Source: Platynereis dumerilii (Eukaryota > Annelida > Polychaeta > Phyllodocida > Nereididae). From it: 64,000 nucleotides of DNA. This document shows, in pieces, positions 23,209-33,529 of the stretch (positions within the stretch are counted from its first letter, which is position 1; the number at the start of each line of letters is the position of its first letter). The notes beneath the pieces were generated by a model that saw only the letters and a list, made by a program, of their open reading frames with translations, ran no database searches and had not been told where the DNA came from. The position numbers were made by a program, and so were the translations under genes. The DNA lies in NCBI GenBank assembly GCA_026936325.1, contig JAPTHN010000042.1, forward strand, positions 1,860,001 through 1,924,000, read 5' to 3'.

Positions 23209-23315
23209 TAAGACCAAATGGGTATGGTGGTATTTTGAGATGTACAGAGGACTCAGGATATCTTCACAAGTTGGAGTACATCTCAAAATACCACCATACA
23301 ACCATTTGGTCTTAT
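23209..23315. repeat. 107-bp near-perfect hairpin
   Basis: TAAGACCAAATGGGTATGG through GAGATGTAC (to 23245) pairs with GTACATCTCAAAATACC through TTTGGTCTTA (from 23276), with about 30 bases of loop. Copy A has no counterpart. Confidence 0.8.
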
Positions 23316-23316
23316 T

Positions 23317-23600
23317 TATACCCCATTATGTAACTCCAAAGAAAGCTGAACTTCACTTGGCAATCTATACTCAACAGCTGCATCAGCCAATCGGAGCACA
23401 GATAGGAGCTCAAGTGATGATGTCACAATGTTGTGACATCACCATGGACATGATGTCACAATGGTTAACAATGCAATGACATCACCAACAATGATCTAAC
23501 CATTGAGTATACAACAAACCATTGAGTATACAACACAAAACCACATGGGTTATATCCACTGCTTTTTCATATGGTATTGTAAACATTATGGGGTATTATA
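23317..23600. mobile_element. probable small MITE next to the hairpin
   Basis: TATACCCCATTATGT (23317) and ACATTATGGGGTATTA (23583-23598) are imperfect inverted ends bounding 284 bp with no coding content. Inside, CCATTGAGTATACAACA is repeated in tandem and GATGTCACAATG(G/T)T recurs. Together with the hairpin it fills a gap of about 400 bp relative to copy A (9690). Confidence 0.5.
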
Positions 23601-24773
23601 TCATATCCTCTGCCATCCCTTCTCATTCCCCTTCCATCCTCTCCTTCTTCGTTGTCAGAATATTCAGGTAAACCTAAAATGTGTGAACCTTTTATCTTTA
23701 ACCAAGTTTCATTGAGGATGTTGTTATTCCGAACTCAACAGTTTACGGGATATACTGATTCTCTTAAAGATATTAATTTTCTTTGATCAACTGAGCGTCC
23801 AGATAAAAAACAAGATCACTTTATAATTTACTGTAGGAAACAAAACTTGGCTTTGTGAGAAATCTTCGGTGATCATCGGTAAGAACAATCATTCCAGAAA
23901 AAAAGGATAAAAATAAATTAAAGATTATGCTGATACGTTTCATTCATAGGGGTTTTTGCAACTATGATTGTCATGTAAATATAAGTTTCATAGTAAAATA
24001 AACAACAAAAACTGCTTGGTGCAAATACTTCTCTGGTTTGCGTCTTGTTGGATGACAACGAGATTGTTGTTTACGTATTGTTGTAAGAAGGGTCTTAGTC
24101 TGGGGATAAATGAAAAGAAAAGAAAACAGAACAGAATTCACAAATGAATAAAGCAGAATTGAAAAGAAAAATGAGCAGAAAGAAGACAAATATTATCTTT
24201 CTATCAATCTGTCATCGATCCTTCTATCTGTCTCTATCGTTTTCTCGAGCTATCCATCATCACTGGTATCAATCTGTTAAATCTGACATCAGAATAAGAA
24301 ACAAGGTACAAGGTTTTAGATTGCAATGTACATGCACTTCCCCATACCTTGTTCGTATCTTCTTCATCAAAACTTAATGTTATTTTAAAAATCTATATCT
24401 AATATATGCTCACTTCTAAAAGACTTTAAAATATAAAATAATACGCCAGAAAGAGCTGAACCACCGAGTCTAAGATATTTATTTCAGCAAAGCTGCTCAA
24501 TATCAGCAGAAGCCCTGGAAATGGAAAGCTTATTTAATTCCATTGGTTTTTCAGGGTATAACAGTTTAAATCCAAATGAGGATTTTATCCTCAGAGTATG
24601 TAAGATTCTTTTTGCTTTGAAACTGATTCTGTTTGTATTTGCAAGAAGATGATTACAAATCTTTAGAATATATCTAATTTTTGCTTGTGATAGTAACAAG
24701 ATTGTCCAAATCATTATTTCTTATTCAGGTTTTTTTTTCTGCACTCAGTGAACCATATCATCTAAACAGTAGT

Positions 24774-24965
24774 CAGTGGCGTAACTTGGGGGTCTCGAGC
24801 AGGGGGGCACCTGGGGGGGCCCGTGATTCTCTGGGGGGGTACCCACTATACTAATATATATTTTAGCCAGAGTTTAAAAGTTCATATGGGGGGCACCTGG
24901 GGAGGCACAGGTCCAATAGGGGGGGGCCTGTACCCCCTCCGTGCCCCCCGATAGGGACGCCACTG
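24774..24965. mobile_element. hAT-type MITE, 192 bp, perfect 8-bp target duplication
   Basis: Ends CAGTGGCGT / ACGCCACTG are perfect inverted repeats and the flanks are ACAGTAGT at 24766-24773 and 24966-24973. Copy A has the uninterrupted site (AAACAGTGGCC at about 10738). The interior is G-rich (GGGGGGCACCTGGG) with no ORF. An 8-bp duplication and CAG-type ends indicate the hAT superfamily. Confidence 0.9.
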
Positions 24966-25541
24966 ACAGTAGTTTTTGTCAAAATCTTTATTTGCACACA
25001 TTTTGAAAAAAGAAATAGAGGTACGGAACGATTCATGTAACCCGTACATCATCGATACCAGAGCCTTTCAGGCACAAACTGATATAAATTTTCAAAGTAA
25101 AGAAAGCAGCTGCAGTGACAGTGATGGGATGTAAAGTGTAAACCTGCTCTTTGATTATATATGCAGGCTGTTGCACGATCAATTACTTAAAAATACCGCT
25201 TAGACAATTCCTATCAAATGGTTTTAAGAACCTGTGATATTTGCCACTGAGATGTTCCCCCGAACAAAACATAACTTCTTCAGTTCTCGAAAATTTGAAA
25301 GTAAAGCATGTCCCGTATTATAATGCCTCACACTTCTGAAGAATATACAGTCCCCGAATCCACACCAAACTGCAAGTACATGTATTGCCATTAAGAATCC
25401 TTTGCATGACCTGTGACAATTTGAAGAACTGACTTTGACTCAAATTGCTGGCCAGCACAAATAGGTTGGGTAGATGATCAGTAATCAAGAGTGAAAGAAG
25501 TTCCTGTTTGTTTAGGTGTGGTTGTTTGTGATGGATTTTGG

Positions 25542-25700
25542 CAGGGCCGGATCTAGGGTCTAGGAGGCCCTGGGCACAATGAAGAAATGAGGTCCCCATC
25601 TTCCATTGTGGTTGTAAAGTTGAAATTTACAAAAAAAAATTATGAAAACAGGACAGAAATTTATATCTGAGATCTCCCGCACTGAAACCTTGTGATAGTC
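25542..25700. mobile_element. hAT-like element fragment
   Basis: CAGGGCCGGATCTAGGG then AGGCCCTGGGCAC is a common hAT-type end, and it starts exactly where copies A and C diverge from copy B (after GGATTTTGG). The other end is not clear; homology to copy C resumes near 25710 (TCAAGTAATATTGGTTGG). Confidence 0.5.
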
Positions 25701-26298
25701 ATTGACTAAACTGTCTTCAAGTAATATTGGTTGGAAAGAGAATCATTGCTGAGAACTGATGCTCAATGCTCCAACAACACTGTTAAAATTCTGCATAAAT
25801 TGTCATTACTTCTTCCAGAAATTGTCTTTGATGCATTTGTTGTGTAATTTACTAGCATTTAAGAGGTTCACTAGTAACACAGTCCTGTGGGATATGACCC
25901 TTTTCCTGAAAGGTCGCATAAGTCTGACTTAGCAATTGTGTCAATTTCCTTGCGATTTGGACAAATCGTTATACTTGGTATCACACAGGGTGATATCAAA
26001 TTTTACTCAATTGATTTCTTTAAATCATGAGATTTCTGACACCTTGCAGGGTATAGTATCTAAATAAATTTCAAGTAGGTATGACACTGATTTACCCAAA
26101 TGACATTATTTCCAGTGTCTTGCAAAGGATATGAAAAATGACATAATTTGGTATAGCAGTGATTTTCCCAAATCACTGAATTTCTAGCATCTTGCTACAG
26201 AAGTGTGGATATTTGTTCAAATTGCTGCATTGCGAAGCACAAAGTTTTCAGTATGTTCTCAGCAAACTGGATAAAATGAAATGATGAAAATGCAATGA

Positions 26299-26496
26299 TG
26301 GATGGAAGGATGATTGAGGCTTTACGTCCTATAATTATGCACTTTGTAGGACAGGAGGAGGACACGGCAATGAGGCAAAGGATGATTGAAGCAGCCTTCC
26401 AACATAGGCCCAGGTGACCCGGCAAGAGCTGGATTTGAACCCTGGACCCAGCGATTGGCAGTCCAGCCCACTACCACTAGACCAACCCCCCCCCCT
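26299..26496 (-). mobile_element. tRNA-derived SINE (arm 1 copy)
   Basis: Read on -, the head has the tRNA promoter pattern (TAGTGGTAGTGGGCTGGAC as A box, GGTTCAAATCC as B box), followed by GGGTCACCTGGGCCTATG and an ATCC-type tail. Flanks TGAAAATGCAATGA (26285-26298) and TGAAATTCAATGA (26497-26509) are the target duplication. The orthologous copy in arm 2 (40220-40414) shows that the insertion predates the arm duplication. Confidence 0.85.
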
Positions 26497-26938
26497 TGAA
26501 ATTCAATGAAAAGCATAGTGAAGAACAAAAAATCTCCAATTCTTTTTGTGGCAGAAAAGTCAGTTCTAACGTGATGATATACCATCTGACATACCGCCTC
26601 AGAAGCTGCCTGCTCTGAGCACCCTGCATTACGAAGTGTGTAGGTGCTGAAAAACAAAGCGCCTGATTCACTCGTCAACATACCAGTATTTCAGAATACA
26701 TCAGTTTGTTCTTGTAATAAATAGTAATTCTGGACAACATAACTGTTCTAAATAATTGTCCAAACAAAAATGTGAACAATTGAAGATTTTGTTGGCTAAT
26801 CATAAAAATTAATTGAGAAATAATTTACGTAATCAATCGTTTGTTTTGTGCACCACTTTCCACTGTAACCCTCCGTTATCCCAGAATGAATACCCCACCA
26901 CCTTTGTCATCCGCCAACCATTTTCAGGGATGCTACTA

Positions 26939-27314
26939 TTGACCGTTCAGAATTTATGACTGGGGGGGCTGGGAGTTTTGCTGGAACTTCCTGTCAAAAA
27001 TTGATACCCCCCTTAGGTGTCATTCGTATTTTTAGAACCCTCCCCCTAGACATACCAAGAAATATACACATATATACTGTTATACAAGGTCACGCGTACA
27101 GATTCGCTTCATTTCGCTGACTTTTGCACATAAAAAAGTCTGGATAAAATGAGTTTATGCCTGTTTTTTAACATTTTTTCTTTGTTAAAATTTATTGCCC
27201 CCCCCCCTTGGAAGTGTTGTCAAAAATCGATAACCCCCCTTGAAACACATGTGAAAAGTTAGTACCCCTAGGCCAAAACTCCCACCCCTCCAGTCATAAA
27301 TCCTGAACAGTCCC
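26939..27314. mobile_element. MITE with G/C-run subtermini (arm 1 copy)
   Basis: Inverted ends: TTGACCGTTCAGAATTTATG, ACTGGGGGG on the left and CAGTCATAAATCCTGAACAG, TCCC on the right. The interior has CCCCCC and GGGGGG runs and phrases such as CAAAAATTGATACCCCCC. The same element sits at 39542-39938; a relative is at 32925-33116. No ORF; class not assigned. Confidence 0.65.
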
Positions 27315-29034
27315 GAAGTATGATTTTACAATTTGTAAACATGTGTTTTTATATATATATATCCTTATTTCTTGCTTTTTTGGGATGCAGAGTTTCTACG
27401 ATAAATATCTGCTGAAATTGGTCACCACTAATTAATTTTTTTGTCACTGACCAGTGGATCAACTTTGCGACTAGGTCAGTTCCTGAGACCTAGACCATTT
27501 TTCAGTCCAATTTAGAACTCGGGATTGTCCCAATTCTTGTAGTGTGTAAGAGGTGTAATAGGTGAAAAGGGATCTTAATTTTCAGGAAGCGTAGGCCTTT
27601 TTTACTATGATTTTATTACAACATCCTCTCAACTCTACTACAAATAATCTGCCCAAAGAAATGGGTAAAACACAAAGTTTTCTTGCAGCGCCAAGAAGGC
27701 AAATGGTGTTGCACGACCTACTTTTTTGAAATGCCTTTCGCCCTTCAATTTTTTTGTGCACAAGATGTATAATTTTGATATTTGTAACCTGCTTCATCAA
27801 AAATTATTTCAGAAAATGACTTAATTTTATTGCAATTGGGCTTTAAAAATATTGTTCATATGTTTTAAGAGATGTGGCACCTCAAACACTGATGATACAA
27901 AAACATCAAACTGAGAGAAAATAACATTTAAATTTCTTGCCTTCACAAAGAAATTAAAGAACTAAGAATATTCAAGAAGGGCACCTAATTTTAATTATTC
28001 AATGGTCTGAATTTTTAAGGAAATAACTTTTGCTTAAATGTGGTACCATTAGCTAAAAATAGATATTAACACGTTTTGCTAATTTCTTGGGAATATTAAT
28101 TGCCAACTTTGACCTGATTTTGGTGGAGCAGGTCACAAATATCAAAAGTGTAGATCTTGTGCACAACATAATTGAAAGATGAAGACTATTGCCCGAATGT
28201 TATTTTGCAAATTAGCCACTGGTAACAATAACACAAGTGACCATGGTCTCCCCTCTTATCAATTGCCATGTCATCACCAGATTCACCACTTACAGTTAAA
28301 GCATGCCGCCTCTGTTTGGCAATCTGCAGGCTCTTGTTTACTATTGAAATGGTTCAAGGACAACCACCAGCTTCATACCTGAAATTTCATTCTTTATGAA
28401 ACAAGTTATATGCAGAGTAAGTCGTCTCTTGATATATTCCTGTCAATGAAGACTTAAAGATGAACCACTTGGGGAAGATGAAGATAGAAAATATCAACAT
28501 TTTGCTCCATTGTTCTAAAATACTACCTCACAATACTTAAGAGACCACCTGCGAAACACTGTTTTGCTTTGTTACTTGGAATTGACATAATACCTATGTT
28601 TATTCTGAGTGATAGCAGTTTTTGCAAGGATTAGAATACAGACCATCAAAATTGAGGGTATTTTCCAACTTATATCGTTATCAATAATCATAGTCAGTTT
28701 TTAACAGTTTTCAATTTAACAATTGAGCAGGTGTGTCCTTTAAACTTAAATTAGACTTTGCAGTATAGTATTGTAAGTGCTGAAACTGAAGGCTATGTTA
28801 TTGGAATTATTCATCAATTCTAAGGTAGGCTAAATACATTTTTTTGCTGATTCAGCAAATATTTTTGACACCAAAAAAAAAACAAATTTCATATCAACTT
28901 GTCATATATAGTATGTAAGTTAAGCAAAAATTAGGACAATCAACAAATTATGATGAAACTTAACAATATATGACTTACACAATAATTATATTCTTATTGT
29001 CCTTTTGAGCTCTATATCTTGCATTTGAACACAC

Positions 29035-29240
29035 AGCACTCTAGTAGGGCAGGAGGCACAGCAATCAGGAGAAGAATGGTTGAAATGGCTGTCCAAGACA
29101 GTTAATTCAATATTTGACACGCCCATGCATATTGTAGATCTGATCAAACACAGTTAATTCAATATTTGACACCCCCATACATATTGTAGATCGGATCAAA
29201 CCTGACTCATCCATTGAAAGCCCAGAGGACTGTCAACTGA
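29035..29240 (-). repeat. old, diverged SINE-like block
   Basis: GGGCAGGAGGCACAGCAATCA, then GATGG/GAATGGTTGAAATGGCTGTCCAAGACA, then GTTTGATC and ATTGAAAGCCCAGAGGAC track the order of the tRNA-derived SINE on - (GGAGGACACGGCAATGAGG ... GATTGGCAGCCCAGC). Much diverged; the mirror copy is at 35990-36170. Confidence 0.45.
29099..29206 (+). repeat. two 54-bp direct tandem units, arm 1 only
   Basis: ACAGTTAATTCAATATTTGA, CAC, CCCAT, CATATTGTAGATC occurs twice in a row. The mirror position in arm 2 (36070-36120) has one unit, so the duplication is later than the arms. Confidence 0.8.
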
Positions 29241-29811
29241 GCTTATCCTCTTTTCACACTTGGCAAGATGAGTTACTAAATTTCTATTCAGGTAAGAAAC
29301 AAGGAATCAGGTGGCTCCCAGGGGGCGTAAGCCTTCGGGTGGCAGGATTCCAACAAAGTTTATGGTCAAATTTCCTACATCATATTTTTGATTTTCCATG
29401 ATCAAATTTGTGCTCAATGAGGCAAAAATATTCCACGAAACTAATTTGTGACATGATGGAAAAATGCATTTGGCAAGGCATGTGGAGTAGTGGACAATAT
29501 TGTTATATAGCATACAAAAAATTTTACACTCAGTGCTCACTGGTGAATAGAAAAATTGCTGGTCACAATACCACTTGAACAACAAACCACATGATCATTT
29601 TGTTGCACTTCTTATTTCCCTGTTGTAAGGTTATTAGCAGACTTAATCTCAAATTCTCGGTGATACATAGTGTGTCATTTACAGGTCAATGCTCCTGTCT
29701 GGCATATACTCGGTCAACAAAGTGCAAAATAGTGGATAATATGTAAATGGCACAGCCATGAAATCCGTGCAGACTATAGAAATATAAAAGAGATCAAAAA
29801 TACAAAAGATA

Positions 29812-29905
29812 GATAAATAGATAGATAGATAGGCAGACAAATAGATAGATAGATAGATAAATAGATAAATAGATAAATAGATAAATAGATAAATAGATAG
29901 ATAGA
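29812..29905. repeat. GATA/AATA microsatellite
   Basis: GATAGATAAATA-type repeats at the inner end of arm 1; the mirrored TATC tract is at 35130-35200. It is the innermost match between the arms. Confidence 0.85.
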
Positions 29906-31111
29906 CTGATCGATACGAGGGGTTTTCCATAAGTTCTGTCCATCTTGTCATAACGTTTGATATATTTTACACATGCACATACAATTTTGGTCTGTTTATA
30001 TTGAGGTAATATGCAATTGATTTGCAAAATATCAGATTCTAGAAATAAAAATAAATGGTTGTTCTGTGGCCATGGAAACCTGAAGTAACGGAAGGCGGCC
30101 CAGATTTATAGTAATTTCTCACTGTTAGCTCAACATCTGTTCGATATAACTGATATCATTTACCGAATAGAAGCATACCAATACTCGTTTCATCATTACT
30201 AGTAATGAGCTTATTGTGAAGCACTGAATAACAATGGAAACAATGTTATTGAAGATATTCTAGTCAGTAAAGCACTCTTGATTCAGTAGCGTCAGTTTTT
30301 CTTGAGATGAGTAACTTTGGGATTGGTGAATGAGATCACAGAAATCTATTAAATTCATATAAATTGCTTTCAAAATCTGACAGGGAGAGTAAGAATCGTC
30401 ATAAATATAACCAAAAGGAAGATAGTATGCATAATAAGACCATTTTAACCGTATATAGCCTATTTGAAGGCATAGGAGACATAACAGACAATTGAAGAAC
30501 TAGAAGACCACATGATCCCAAAACTGTCCCTAATCTGAAAACTTAAAGGCATACTTTTTCAAACTGATTGAACATAAGAAGAAACACATAATGATAATGT
30601 ACCCAAGTTATCACTCAGAGAAGCTGTAAAGTGATGTTTGTTGTCCACATTTTTCCAGTTGAAAATGTCTCAATGAGGTTTATTCATGATTGACCATATG
30701 GCCAGACACCTTTTTAAGTTGTGTCACAGTTATTGCAATTCTATTGTATTTGACAACTCTTTCAAAACTCTCTTTTGTTTTTGACCACAAGTAGTTCGGC
30801 AGAAGTGTATAACAGTTGCAACCTGGAGAGAGTGCAAGCAACATGTGAACTTGCACTTGATTTGCAAACTCAAGGATTAGGTCCAGGACTTGGTTTTTAT
30901 GTAAACTGTTGAAGAGAAGTTGAGTGACACTGACATTGGTATTTATACCATTCGACACCTCTGCCATCCAATCATGAGCAATTATTTCACAGCAATAAAA
31001 CCCTATATTCTTTGTTGTCCAGTTATCCTCCCATGGGAGAATAATAAGTGAAGCTGTGAAAAAACCACAGCAACAAATGAAAACTTTCAGTTTTGTCTTA
31101 TGGTATAAGCC

Positions 31112-31209
31112 GGTTATTCACCGCGGGATCGGCAATATGTGTTTATCACGGCTCGGGCAAACGCCCTCGCTGGATAAATCACATATTGCCTCTCCCTAGG
31201 TGAATAACC
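31112..31209. repeat. 98-bp near-perfect palindrome
   Basis: GGTTATTCACC ... GGCAATATGTG ... GGGCAAACGCCC ... CACATATTGCC ... GGTGAATAACC folds on itself over nearly its whole length, with a GC-rich tip (GAGGGCGTTTGCCC) unlike its AT-rich surroundings. No ORF. Possibly a hairpin MITE. Confidence 0.85.
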
Positions 31210-31974
31210 TATACTTAGCCATCCCCTCCCTGTAAAATTATTTTTCAAAATTTAATTCATTTCCTGAGGACACACTCACTTAAAATCTACCAGCAAAATT
31301 AAAACAAGGAATCATGGAGACAGCGAGAAACTAGTCGGGGGTATTTCTTAAATGATCAACAGATTATGTTGGTCAGGCTCAAAGGTCCAATGCATTTTCA
31401 GTGGAGCGCTAAGGTTTTCAACAAAATTTGTGTTTCTGATTAACAAGTCTATTTCCATTTTTCATTTTCTGAAAATCTAACTTCCGAAATATCTGCATCA
31501 AGCGGACAAACTTTATTAACACAATTTAGTCTCCCAGGAGCCATAAGATTCCAAACGCATGTTCAGATTCACATTGTACTGGATAATCTATGTGCTTTGT
31601 CAACCTATTGTTCAGGGGAGAACATTTAATATCTAGGGGGGTTTGGAGTTTTGTTTTACCGTAATTTTGCAGTAGTGAAGCAATAATTATTTATGTCAAG
31701 CCTGCGAATTCTCCAAATTTCATTTACAAAATCAAGGAAACTTTGCCAAAAATGAATCCATTATGTCAGCAAAACTTCATTTTAAATAACTCCAACCCCC
31801 CCCCCCCGCCCCGATAGTAAATGGTCTCCCTTAACCAGTACATCTGGGGCCATTTATAATCAATTTGATTGAAAGGCTGCATTATTTGTGTAAATTAAAA
31901 GTAAAATTACCTTTTTGTCTTTCCTGACATGATCCTGCGGATCTATATATCTATCTTCGTTGATATCTGCACAA

Positions 31975-32108
31975 ACATTGGAAAGCTTCAAGAAGAATCT
32001 AAAAACGCATTTGTTCCAGAATTCCTACAAGTGATTTGATCTGAAAGAGCGCTGATGAGCAGTTTACTGAAATTAGCGCTATATAAATCTATATTATTAT
32101 TATTATTA
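31975..32108 (+). mobile_element. CR1/L2-group LINE 3' terminus with (ATT)n tail
   Basis: SFKKNLKTHLFQNSYK is readable from 31986; this is the C-terminal signature of CR1/L2-type reverse transcriptases. It is followed by GAGCGCTGATGAGC, TTAGCGCTATATAAAT and an (ATT)n tail. Only the last ~130 bases remain, as after strong 5' truncation; a SINE borrowing this tail is the alternative. Confidence 0.65.
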
Positions 32109-32570
32109 TAAGGGAACTATTTCTCCCAGAGTAGGATTGCCTTTGACCACTTGCTGGTGAGTGAAGTGTCTGAGCCGGAAGTGGTCAAATACAAAAGAAA
32201 AGCATTAATGTGGGGGAGTGATCAGGCTGTTGTCAACACCTAAAGGTGTTAATCTGTGCTTCTGACCATATGGTCAATCGTGAATAAACCTCAATGGAAC
32301 TGACTTTAGCTGTCTCAATTGAGAGTTTCTGTTACTGTTTCAAACATTTTTAGTACACACATTCTCAAAGTCCAATAGCATGCATTAAGATGATAGGGAT
32401 CAGATAATCCACATATGATTATTCATACCGAAAACAAAAAACACATGCATGTAACATTTTTCCAGAGGAGGGCTCAATCCAGCTGACATGACAATGGGCT
32501 ACAAATCGCTGGGACCCTGGTTTGATCCCCACTATGATTTTCTCATGAATATTGGCCACATCACTGGATC

Positions 32571-32911
32571 ATCCCAATGGGCACATCGACGTTGCAGCAA
32601 CATTGCAACGACGTCACACTTTTCGTCAAATGATGTGGAATTGTGTGGTTGAAATTATGTTGTCACAACGTTGTGAAGCCACATCAAAGATATGACGTTA
32701 GGATGCAACGTTGTGGCGACGTTTTACAACATTATGAGGCAATATCAGGAGTTTGAAGTTAGCTTGCGACGTTGTGGCAATGTTGTAAAAAACCCCAATG
32801 TCGTGTTCACGTTGGGGCGACATAATCTCTACCATACCTATCTACGTGATCAACAGACCAGCCCTCCACCAATTAGCAACGTCGGGGCTTACGTCGTGTG
32901 CCCACTGGGAT
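32571..32911. mobile_element. MITE rich in ACGTTG words, AT-flanked ends
   Basis: Ends CCCAATGGGCACATCGACGT and ACGTCGTGTGCCCACTGGG are inverted repeats, each flanked by AT. Inside, (A/C)ACGTTGTGGC and related words recur many times (about 32594, 32670, 32709, 32770). A 2-bp AT duplication would fit the ISL2EU group, but this is a guess from the ends alone. No ORF. Confidence 0.6.
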
Positions 32912-32924
32912 CCTCCTATTCTAA

Positions 32925-33116
32925 GGGATGATTTAGAATTTTTGCCTGGGGGGGGTGGAAGTTTTGATGGAAATTTGTGTGAAAAGTAATACACTCCTTT
33001 CGTTTCACAAATAGTCCTAAGAAGCATGTGCAAAAAGGTGGTTCCCACTCAAGTAAAACAATAGAAACTACAACCCCCCCTCTAACCAGTCACAAAATTT
33101 AACTCTGAATAGTCCC
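32925..33116. mobile_element. MITE related to the 26939-27314 element
   Basis: GGGATGATTTAGAATTTTTG, CCTGGGGGGGG on the left and CCAGTCACAAAATTTAACTC, TGAATAGTCCC on the right are imperfect inverted ends, similar to those at 26939 and 39542. Poly-G and poly-C runs flank a short interior. Confidence 0.6.
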
Positions 33117-33529
33117 TCAGTATTACTTACTTTTGGTCAAGGCATGATAATTTAGCGTTTGAAGATGTGAAGCTATTCAGACTTGACTTGAGACTGATTT
33201 AATATCAACTGAAGCAATCAACAGTAACACAGGAGTGTGAAATACAACAGTTCATGAGGAAAATTTCCTGATGACTTGTTGTACTTCACACTAATGTAAG
33301 AGTTCATGTGGATTGCAGTTTCACATGAGTGAACAACTGCCACAATATCAAGTTGGCCTTTGCAGAGGTTTATTGGTTAAAATTATGACATCATTTTCCC
33401 AGCCAACATCACTTGCTCTAAATAAACTGAAAAAGAAAGTGACAAGATATGTGCACCTTGACCAATCATCTGGCAGGATTTTCTGATGTCAGACAAAAAT
33501 ATTCTGCAAAAATCTTTTGTTATTTGACC

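Larger units (their letters stand above)
18640..25871 (+). repeat. low-copy segment, copy B, left part
   Basis: Collinear with copy A (6440-11090) and inverted copy C (63780-58010). 19560-19790 matches 63770-63575 in reverse complement; 22730-22840 matches 60280-60170; 25480-25760 matches 58270-58090. Insertions private to this copy: foldback 21531-22590, palindrome and MITE 23209-23600, hAT MITE 24774-24965 and a hAT-like fragment from 25542. It stops at the 15 kb foldback and resumes at 40842. 19800-20820 holds nothing else recognisable. Confidence 0.72.
25876..29905 (+). repeat. arm 1 of the giant foldback
   Basis: Reverse complement of 35110-40837 with arm-specific changes. Order from the tip: unique arm sequence, a SINE (26299-26496), a MITE (26939-27314), AT-rich sequence, an old SINE-like block (29035-29240) and a GATA tract. 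Matches such as CACCTTGCAGGGTATAGTATC, GCATCCCAAAAAAGC and GGGGAAGATGAAGATAGAAA (or complements) run along the whole arm at roughly 90% identity by eye. Confidence 0.85.
30672..32306. repeat. diverged inverted repeat inside the giant foldback
   Basis: 30672-30800 and 32140-32306 match in reverse complement (CAATGAGGTTTATTCA, GATTGACCATATGG; TTTTGT, TTTGACCAC). A 95-codon frame on - (30967-30680, ...ANQVQVHMLLALSPGCNCYTLLPNYLWSKTKESFERV...) overlaps the left arm. It looks somewhat protein-like but matches no family I can name; I do not call it a gene. Confidence 0.5.

Noticed and set aside
22838-23333. Leu/Ser-rich membrane-like frames
   Set aside because: Produced by the polypyrimidine tract; the same tract in copies A and C is not open in a matching frame.
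24484-24714. 76-codon frame on - with a homologue at 10500-10700
   Set aside because: Conserved only as DNA between copies A and B; different stops and no domain.
29099-29206. CRISPR-like array
   Set aside because: Only two direct units with no spacers; a simple tandem duplication in eukaryotic DNA.
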